A stretch of 64,000 bases of DNA, from NCBI RefSeq assembly GCF_910592395.1, contig NC_088319.1, forward strand, positions 9,550,001-9,614,000. Reading direction: 5' to 3'. The position numbers and the translations under genes are program-made. The stretch is from Lineus longissimus. Taxonomy: Eukaryota > Nemertea > Pilidiophora > Heteronemertea > Lineidae. Below, one piece after another: positions 56,686-64,000 of the stretch. The notes below the pieces were generated by a model. That model ran no database searches, was not told the DNA's origin, and worked only from the letters and a program-made list of their open reading frames with translations. Position 1 is the stretch's first letter. Each line of letters starts with the position of its first letter.

Positions 56686-57906
56686 TTAAAAGATTAAAGG
56701 ACCATTGGCATGATTAAGGGCGATATTACCCAGCTATCAGCTGCCCAGTCACCTCCTATTCTACATAAGTAGTTTCCATCAACAAATTGCACAAAAAAAG
56801 GAAAAATTCAGTATCCGTGTTATGGTCAATGTTATATCCAATCCATGATAGCAGATCACGTGATGTAAATAAACACACGTGGTCCAAACTTTGCACTTTG
56901 CACTTCAATAACAAATACAGATATGGATTTTCCCGGGAATTTCAGGTCAGATTTTTCATTCAGTCAGATTTTTCATGCAGTCAGATTTTTCATACAGTTC
57001 CCATCCCCTAAGGCTAAAGCTCCTAACTGCACATAATAGTAAAATGAATACCACCATTTTCACCCCCAGCTCCTAAGAAACCCTTTTCAAAACCGGGAAA
57101 AAACCCAAATCCGCATTTGTTGACCATTTTAACTGTGCACGTGCGTTTGTTTATAATTTCATTTCCCGAAATCTCAAAGAATCGCGGATTGGATATATCG
57201 CGCTTTTCCGACGTTGACTCCGATTTGACCCGAGTCTGCTCTCGACGCATCGACTCTTTCCTCGTGGAACGATGCACTAGTAAGGCGTTTCCAGGAGCTA
57301 GGAACTACCCCTTGAGGTCATGGTGCTGGTATCGATTTTTCTGACGTCACGCTGATGGCGCTTGATAACCCCGCAACTGCGACGATAAAAGGAAATGACG
57401 CTGCGTCTTAATAGCGGGGTGACGTGAACTCGGATCTCGGCGTGCACTCACGTGGCGGGGAAAGGTCTTTCGCGCCAGGACTTGCGCGCACTTAAAATAA
57501 TGAATAATGCTTTTTTATTATCTAAAAGCTGAAACAAAATTGGAAAAGCGTCAAACACGTTCAGAAAAATAGTTAACTGATGAACCATAAGACGAACAAA
57601 CATGTTGCAATAAAAAGCCGACAATTCCTTTAAAAAGAATTCATAACTATGTCCTAGTCCAGTCATGCGGGGATACTCAAAGTGTGAGTTACAATCCAAG
57701 CAAGCTATTTTGCCCGTCACACCTGCTGATCTGACTTGTCTGCTGCTGCTAGATTAAGGGGTAAACTGTCGATCAAAGTGGCCTGCATTGCTTTATTTTC
57801 AGCAGTATTGCGTAAAACAAGCATTAAGGTGCATTATTAGTACATGTATATGATGACCAATCTAGCTGAATTCATAGAGAGTTGAGATAGTAATTTCTCA
57901 TTTCAG
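56686..57906. other. PGD intron 7, end part
   Basis: About 57150-57480 is richer in CpG than its surroundings and contains TGACGTCA-type sites (CTGACGTCACG near 57340). I see no gene. A tandem CAGTCAGATTTTTCA repeat lies at about 56946-56995. Confidence 0.45.
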
Positions 57907-57970
57907 AAAGGCACTGGTAAATGGACTGCCATCAATGCCCTAGAGTTTGGAGTACCTGCCACTGTCATAT
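57907..57970 (+). CDS. PGD: PGD coding exon 8
   Basis: Acceptor ATTTCAG, donor GTAAGT. It encodes KGTGKWTAINALEFG, containing the substrate-contacting Lys of the KGTGKW motif, and ends with one base of residue 282. That base joins exon 9 to give Ser where vertebrate PGD has Gly. Confidence 0.94.
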
Positions 57971-58484
57971 GTAAGTCCATCATAAAGGCTATCTACGAGG
58001 CAAAAACACCTCCTGGGAAGAGTTTGAGAAAATAGTGATGAACCGGAGAATGGTTTATACTTGTGATAGATGCTTTTGTGCACTAGTTCATAGTCTTTCA
58101 GGCTGCTGTGATTACAGTCCAGCTGAGTTCATAACCCTAAGGAGACCAAATTAGGATGACGCAATCGGCTGCCCAGGGAGTCCAGCTGTGATGGGCTGAA
58201 CATCACTCTTGGGCTTTGCGATTGACACCCTAATTCTAGCAGGATTAGAGATCAACAATCTTGAACTGGATTCGGCAAAAATTGCTTATCGGGCTTTAAT
58301 GGGGGTATTTTGTTTTATCAGCTGGTTTCTGCGTCCGCGTCCACACTCTATTTCGCTCAATAACTCAAGAACTGCTCGTCTGACGGATCATCCTGACATG
58401 TGGTTTTACATTTGTTTTCTGCATTCCACGCCATAACTCGAGAACTGAGTGAGTGACAGACCTGAAACTTCTATGATGCGATGG
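57971..58484. other. PGD intron 8, first part
   Basis: Two diverged copies of AACTCAAGAACTG / AACTCGAGAACTGAG-type sequence lie near 58361 and 58433. No gene is seen. Confidence 0.5.
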
Positions 58485-59447
58485 CCTAGTGTAGGGGAGG
58501 TTCCCTATTGATTTATGACCCGACACGAAATCAAATTTGGCTGCCAGGCTGCCAATGGGGTCATCTCTATGTTCCCCGGTACCTATATGTTCCCCGGTAC
58601 CTATCTTCCCCAAGAGGAACCTATGTTCCCCGGTACCTATCTTCCCCCATATAGGTACCTATGTTCCCCGGTACCTATCTTCCCCAAAGAGGTACCTATC
58701 TTCCCCCAAGAGGTACCTATCTTCCCCGGTACCTATCTTCCCCCATATAGGTACCTATGTTCCCCGGTACCTATCTTCCCCCAAGAGGTAACTATCTTCC
58801 CCCCAAGAGGTACCTATCTTCCCCGGTACCTATCTTCCCCCATATAGTTTTTATGATACAGTGTATGTACCAATTTAAAGCAAAGGCGCGTGCACCTTGG
58901 CCTTTAAGTCACAAAACAATGAATCTATGCTGAGTAAAAATGTCTTTTAATACAAACAAAAAATACTGAAACTTGGCTTTTTGGGGGATTTCTGGGAATT
59001 GCAATTTCCTGGAATTCAGTGACTTCATTCTGTGAGGTCTTTCCAGGAATTTGTAGAAACAAACCGTATCACAAAAAAACACACTTTTCTTTGCGGACAT
59101 ATGTACTGGGAACATAGGTACCTGGGGAACATATGTACCTCTTCGGGGAACATAGGTACCTCTTGGGGGAACATAGGTACCGGGGAACATAGGTATGCTC
59201 CCCATCTTTCTTCTCCACCACACAGTTTTAGAACCAGCTTAGTGACATCAAGAAACATATTTTGTGCCCACGGAGTGGGGACATAACCTACATTGCGATT
59301 CGCCTTGCTCGATCGCGTTTTCTCTAGTTCATTAATTGGGTATGCTTCAAAAATCCAAAGTCAGGACACTGGTGTGGTTGTGACATCCGGACTGATACGG
59401 ATTTTGGGCTGGGTCAAGAATCGATAGGGAACCATCCCTCCCCTAGG
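58485..59447. mobile_element. TIR element with a GGTACC minisatellite (0.96 kb)
   Basis: The ends are inverted: CCTAGTGTAGGGGAGGTTCC at the left; the complement of the right end reads CCTAGGGGAGGGATGGTTCC, and both continue CTAT(T/C)GATT...TGACCC. Just inside is a tandem array of TTCCCCGGTACCTAT units (58569-58845). A shorter inverse array (ATAGGTACC, GGGGAACAT) lies at 59105-59196. The proline-rich frames are from the repeat. It is in intron 8, 86 bp before exon 9. Confidence 0.82.
58569..58845 (+). repeat. GGTACCTAT minisatellite
   Basis: About 17-18 short units of roughly 15-18 bp alternate TTCCCCGGTACCTATCTT with CCCCAAGAGGTACCTAT and CCCCATATAGGTACCTAT. Higher-order order is visible. 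The inverse array at 59105-59196 has the same variants on the other strand. Confidence 0.88.
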
Positions 59448-59533
59448 ACAACACTATTCTTCTCACTTTAAGAGTTGATTCGCATTTTTACTTTGGTGTT
59501 CTGCTATATTCTTTTCCATTTTCACTTCTCCAG

Positions 59534-59664
59534 CCGAAGCTGTGTTTGCACGTTGCCTTTCGTCATTGAAAGCAGATCGTGTGACGGCCAGCCGTAGTCT
59601 CAGGGGACCGGCAGAGACAAAATACAGGGGAGACAAGACAGCCTTTATTGAGAGCATTAGAAAG
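59534..59664 (+). CDS. PGD: PGD coding exon 9
   Basis: Acceptor CTTCTCCAG, donor GTATAT. Two bases complete Ser282, and 43 codons follow (residues 283-325) beginning EAVFARCLSSLK and ending FIESIRK. This is the expected segment between KGTGKWT and ALYASKI in animal PGD, and the phases match on both sides. The donor is weaker than the others. Confidence 0.93.
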
Positions 59665-61126
59665 GTATATTCAGTTGGATAAAATAGCTTTTTTCGGCTT
59701 TCCTCAAGACTTAGGCCTATGTAACTTATGTGGCGTATGTGGCCTATGTGACTCAATTAGCGCCTATTGTACGTCGTCCGTATCCCTAACCGCTGCACCA
59801 ATTCTCACCAAAAATGTTTCTATACGTCTCATTCGGAGAGTGTATTCTAAAACAACTTGGTTTAGAATGAACCGCACATTACAGTGTACATGTAAATCCA
59901 CTATGCGCCAATGAAGCCTCGTTTTGAATTGAGCGGTTATGGTTAAGCAACCATAACCGCTTGGGTTGGTGCAAAATGTGGAAGCATTTCAAAAGCATTT
60001 AAGACGCATTTAAAACCACTTTATTCGTTATTTAATTAGAGATTTTTAAGAATAGAAATTGATACCTCACTGTCGGTATTGATTGTCTCACCTAAATCGT
60101 TCGAGTGGAGTTAAATTATTAGCCAAAACCTCGGCTACGCCTCAGTTTTGGTGTTCGTTAGCCAACCACTACTTCCTGTTCAGTATCAATCCCTTAAATC
60201 AAGTGATGAACTGATGAAATCAGATCATCATCAATTAATGGACAAAAACTTATTATAATATTTTAAAATGAATCAGCTGGATACATGTCAAAGAAGTCAG
60301 AACCTAGTATAAAATAACAGGTTTTGGTGAGACAACCAATACTTCCAGTTCGGTATCAATTCCTTAATCACAAATCCTGCAGGTTTTTGTGATTAAGGAA
60401 TTGTCAAGGTCATGGAGGCCAAAGTTTAAAAAGTTTACTGTTGGGAGGCCCGTTTCATGGTTCTGTGTTCTGGAGCATTCTAATTTGGCGTGAAAATGTG
60501 TCAAGGCACCATACTCTGCACATTTATCAGACTTCTAATAAGGTTGCTAGGTGGCTGTCTTTTAAAAAAATTAAATTTGGAGCATGAACAACAGTAGTAG
60601 AATGTTTACCGTAAAATTTTTCTCTGGGTATTCCAAATTTCACTTCGGTCTAATAAGACTTCAAACATTGCAGCAATTTTACTAAACCGCAAACTAAATG
60701 ACCACAAATACTGCAAACCGGGAAATATCTGCGTTTTGTGAAATTGCGTTTTTGCCGTAGTTATAATTTTGAGAATGCTATAACAGTAATTGAGTTAATG
60801 TTTGTTGTAGAGTTTTATTTTGGTGGATTTTGTTCATCGCAAAATACACGAAATTAAAATGTTCCCGGTTTACAGTATTTCCAGGTTCACAGTAGGTTTT
60901 GACTATGACAAACTTTTTTTAGACAATTCCTGTGAGGAAGGGGTTAATCTTTTCCAAGAAGCAAGAGCTTTCGACCACTCAGCCGAGACATTGACAGTGG
61001 TTGTAGAAGGTTGGGTTCTCACTTGCCAAAAGCTCCCCTCCCAACAAACTACAAAAGCAATCATTAGTTCCCTAGCAAATATGTTATTGTAGGCACCGAT
61101 TTCAAATTCTCTTTCACATATCTCAG
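59665..61126. other. PGD intron 9
   Basis: No gene is seen. Two strong hairpins: AGCGGTTATGGTT with its complement (59932-59961, 13-bp stem, 4-base loop) and ATTCCTTAATCACAAA with its complement (about 60359-60402, 16-bp stem). A ~50-bp motif with CAGTATCAAT and TTCCTTAA occurs twice (60165 and 60335). Confidence 0.55.
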
Positions 61127-61260
61127 GCACTCTATGCTTCCAAGATCATCTCCTTTGCTCAGGGATTCATGCTCATGAAACAAGCAGCCAAGGAATTCAA
61201 CTGGACATTGAACTACGGTGCCATTGCCTTGATGTGGATGGGTGGGTCGATTATCAAGAG
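61127..61260 (+). CDS. PGD: PGD coding exon 10
   Basis: Acceptor ATATCTCAG, donor GTGAGA. It encodes [16 protein letters not shown] and [13 protein letters not shown] (residues 326-369) plus two bases of Ser370. The usual RGG after MW is MGG here, so an Arg present in vertebrate PGD is replaced by Met. Confidence 0.95.
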
Positions 61261-61443
61261 GTGAGAAAAGATACTCTGGAGCTCAGGTTACTCCGAGGAA
61301 TTTTTGAACAGTGTTTCAATATTCTTGTGTGAGGAATATATTATCACATAGTCATACAAGAACCAGTTCCCTGTCTGCACCTGAGACCACCAATTAGAAC
61401 CCCTTAGCTCCCTTGTCGTCTGTTTTTAAAGGGACTCCGAAGT

Positions 61444-61940
61444 GGCAGTATCTAAAACCGCATACCACATACCACATACCACTTACCCACATACCCACAT
61501 ACCCACACGCCAATTTTTTCCAGGTGGGGCTATCCGATGACGGCGCCACCACCAGTAACTTATGTTAAAGGGGAAGTCTGTTGTTAAAGGGGAAATTTGT
61601 CGATATTTCCACGATATTTCCCTTTAACACTAGAAAGTGACGGTGGCGCCCTCTAGGATTCGAATATCACCATATCCCCCTTTATATCGACAGATATTCC
61701 CATTTGGCAGAGTACCACATCCGGTGGAAATATCGACAAATTTCCCCTTTAACAACAGACTTCTCCTTTAACATAAGTTACTGGTGGTGGCGGCCTCTAA
61801 GGTCGAAAGATCGACAGATTTTCCTTTAACAATATTTGTGAAGAAAAAGCTTCAACCGCCATTGGATTGCCCCACCTGGAAAAAATTGGCATGTGGGTAT
61901 GTTGATATGTGGCATGTGGTATGTGGTTTTAGATACTGCC
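61444..61940. mobile_element. MITE with 9-bp target duplication (Mutator-like)
   Basis: 497 bp. The ends GGCAGTATCTAAAACC and its complement are inverted, and inner arms match along ~200 bp (for example GTTAAAGGGGAAGTCTGTTG near 61566 with its complement near 61750). A perfect 9-bp direct duplication CTCCGAAGT flanks it (61435-61443 and 61941-61949), the length made by Mutator-like transposases. There is no coding sequence, so it depends on another element. Confidence 0.88.
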
Positions 61941-61949
61941 CTCCGAAGT

Positions 61950-62289
61950 CTCAATAAAGACCAAGAAAACTTGTGCTAATTGACCAGTACACCACCCCAG
62001 CACCTAGTTTTTTTATAGTTGAATATGTTATATAACGCAGACTGTGGAGATGTGGCAAATTTACCTTTTAGGCCAGGTTTACATATCCTTTACGTTGCCA
62101 CATGTCACGTGTCACATGTGCACTATCTTCTCACAAGTATGTTCCGTAGTTGACTGAAGACTTTGGCTTGGAATAAAGACGCAAAGGACATGAGGGTGAA
62201 AAGTGAAATCCTGAATCATTGTGTAGCCCACCATTTGAAAATGACTTGTTTGTTCTTAAAAGTGGCATGTTACAAATGACATGATTAAC
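61950..62289. other. PGD intron 10 sequence, no feature
   Basis: Ordinary sequence; a CACGTG-type palindrome cluster (ACATGTCACGTGTCACATGT) lies near 62100-62120. Confidence 0.45.
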
Positions 62290-63200
62290 TAGAAAAGTAA
62301 ATTAATCGGAACATTTAAACAAAATATCATCGAGAAATAAAAATTGATTCTAAAAAAAGTAATTAAACATTAAAAAATATATCATCGAATGAAAAAATTC
62401 ATCGAACATGAAGAAAAGAAATCGAACATTTTGACGTCATCATTTCTTGCGTACAATCCCTGATCTTGGCCTCGTGCTCCGGAGTTTGCCGAACACTTAC
62501 GAAATTCGACTCACGTGTCTTGTTTACTGCTTGAACTGTGAGTATTCTGGGCAAGTCCGACAGTGTTGTGTCGGTACCTACTGATTATTTACTGAAAAAA
62601 ATATTGGGATAAAAATGTTTTATTATGGCATGATAAGTGCAAATCATTCGAAATATTGAAAATTCTTGATCTGTTTACTCATCCTTTTCCTTTACGGCCC
62701 TTCCGAAATTTTTCCGAGTTTTACCCAGACGATCTCGTTGTTGTTGATGTCGTCGGGGATACACGACTATTGAAGGACCTAATGAGGATGCAGGGGAATC
62801 AAAATTCAAACAGTAAACAAGTACACGTGCGTCGAATTTCGTAAGTGTTCGGCAAACTCCGGAGCCCGAGGCCAAGGTCAGGTATTGTACGCAAGAAATG
62901 ATGACGTCAAAATGTTCGATTTCTTTTCTTCATGTTCGATGAATTTTTCGTTCGATGATATTTTTGTGAATGTTTAATTACTTTTTTTTTGATCAAATTT
63001 TTTCTCTCGATTTTATCTTTTAAATATTCCGATTACTTTTTGGTTCGATGTCTTTTTTGTTGGATGACATTTTTTAAATGTTCGATTAATTTTTTGGTTC
63101 AATATCTTTTTCTGTTGGACGACATTTTTCAAATGTTTGATTACATTTTTTGTTCGATGACATATTTTCACTCGCTTTATAATTTTGTTTGGACTGATAA
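62290..63200. mobile_element. Foldback-type element with TGACGTCA in both arms
   Basis: Arms 62381-62529 and 62812-62960 are inverted repeats (coordinates sum to 85341), each carrying TTTGACGTCATCATTTCTTG or its complement and CCGGAGTTTGCCGAACACTT. Outside them are AT-rich tandem tracts with TTCGATGACATTTTT units (about 62960-63170). The spacer (62530-62811) has no clear gene; the 62-codon frame at 62656 lacks a known domain. Confidence 0.8.
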
Positions 63201-63856
63201 TATTTCTTAAAACTAAGTAATATTTGTAAATTTAAGTCATTGATTTCAAGATATCGTGTGTTTTGTTTTTTGTTGAATTTTTGAAGCAAACGGTGTGCCA
63301 TTCAAAAGCGATGCAATCGATTCGCTCCGTCCTTGCTCTGTTGTGGACCGCTTTTAGGATACATCCAAATGGTGGCGATGATGTTGAATAGGGGAAATAT
63401 CTTCGTTTAAATCGCATATTGCGGCATAGGATAAATACAAAACCACACTTGTGTGATTTCTGAGGTGCGGTCTCGGGGATTTCCTTGCCAAAGGCCATCA
63501 CGATCGGGGGTAGTCTGATACCTCGAAATCCACCTGTAGAAAGTAGTTTTGTGTATTTATTCTGATCGTTTCATGACAGAATCCTGTCGTGGATATCAAA
63601 TATGAAATTGTTTAGAATTTGACCCCAGGCAGTTGCCAATCAGCGCCACCCGTTGGGCCTTATGGTATTAGGCTGCAATCCAAAAATCAGTAATTCTGAT
63701 CCCAGTCAAGGCAAGTTCAGAATAACTGATTATAAGAAAAGAGCCTCTCTCCTAATTTATTACCGCCTGATTATGCAATGAATAACACCAGGTTGTATAT
63801 GCTTGCCTCCATCTGTAAATGATGCCACTCACATCTCTTTAAATCTTCCATTGCAG
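63201..63856. other. PGD intron 10, end part
   Basis: Contains the partial third copy of the GGCCTTATGGTATTAGGCT repeat (63640-63672). A pyrimidine-rich tract precedes the exon 11 acceptor. Confidence 0.5.
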
Positions 63857-63956
63857 TCGTATTCTGCGAAATATTAAGGAAGCCTTTGATCAGAATCCAG
63901 ATCTTGTTACCCTCCTTATGGAGGACTTCTTCGTGGATGCTATTCATAATTGTCAG
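63857..63956 (+). CDS. PGD: PGD coding exon 11 (last in window)
   Basis: Acceptor CATTGCAG, donor GTAGGT. One base completes Ser370, then 33 codons encode residues 371-403, ending DFFVDAIHNCQ. In animal PGD this is followed by about 80 more residues, so at least one further exon lies beyond the window. Confidence 0.94.
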
Positions 63957-64000
63957 GTAGGTTTGCAGTCAACTAGGCTATGTTTTCGGTCTTCACGCAG

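Larger units (their letters stand above)
22596..63956 (+). other. PGD: PGD gene span, 6-phosphogluconate dehydrogenase, 11 exons, 3' end outside window
   Basis: The gene encodes the cytosolic NADP-dependent enzyme that oxidises and decarboxylates 6-phosphogluconate to ribulose 5-phosphate, giving NADPH and CO2. Joining the exons listed separately gives one open frame of 1209 nt (403 codons) that follows animal PGD throughout. Visible in the sequence are the nucleotide-binding GLAVMGQN (residues about 11-18), NRT (about 34-36), LVKAG, the GGNS loop, the family signature [12 protein letters not shown], and [12 protein letters not shown] with the catalytic-type Lys (about 184) and Glu (about 191), then KGTGKWT. 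Animal PGD is about 480 residues, so the C-terminal tail with its conserved Arg and His is beyond 64000. Intron phases match at every junction. Introns are heavily loaded with transposable elements, but no exon is broken. Confidence 0.95.

Noticed and set aside
58515-58847. Pro/Tyr-rich repeat protein (FPGTYLP units)
   Set aside because: It is a translation of the GGTACCTAT minisatellite; all frames are open because the unit has no stop.
62960-63170. CRISPR-like spaced repeats (TTCGATGACATTTTT)
   Set aside because: It is an AT-rich degenerate tandem tract bordering a foldback element, with no constant spacer length.

Overview
This is animal nuclear DNA. It contains a split gene with canonical GT/AG introns, a short TTAGGG telomere-type array, and BEL/Pao and Ty3/gypsy LTR retrotransposons, several LINE types, tRNA-derived SINEs and many terminal-inverted-repeat (TIR) elements. 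This mix suggests a marine invertebrate (a lophotrochozoan or invertebrate deuterostome); the sequence alone does not fix the phylum. Nothing looks prokaryotic, viral or organellar.

The only host gene I can support is PGD, 6-phosphogluconate dehydrogenase of the oxidative pentose phosphate pathway, on the + strand. Eleven coding exons from 22596 to 63956 join in phase and encode about 403 residues, with every internal boundary at GT/AG. The last roughly 80 residues lie beyond the window. The proposed first exon carries only 11 coding bases, and intron 1 is about 22.9 kb.

Layout. 1-2163: non-coding with a ~125-bp direct repeat. 2168-8259: a decayed BEL/Pao element on the - strand with both LTRs and a TACA target duplication; a SINE sits in one LTR. 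7356-16305: a giant inverted repeat (arms ~3.8 kb) that copies the BEL 5' LTR and its flank. 16306-22132: a second inverted repeat (arms ~2.7 kb) made of a composite family, here called X, containing a 25-bp-stem hairpin and broken LINE pieces. X ends about 175 bp before the PGD start codon. 22607-45525 (PGD intron 1): a TIR element, a LINE tail, a four-layer nest of elements (27.9-31.2 kb), an X fragment, a minisatellite, a second SINE, a nearly complete L1/Tx1-like LINE (35.7-41.7 kb) split by a MITE, a telomere-repeat array and a truncated Ty3/gypsy pol. 45526-64000: PGD exons 2-11, with introns holding more elements. Intron 3 is almost entirely one TIR element with a LINE inside it. Intron 5 holds 11 tandem copies of the end of exon 5, including its splice donor.

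The two points most worth checking are the exon-derived tandem array in PGD intron 5 and the back-to-back giant palindromes abutting the PGD promoter. The palindromes could be real structure or an assembly fold-back. The nested insertions give a relative age order: for example, the X family is older than a solo LTR, and one LINE is older than a TIR repeat that split it.
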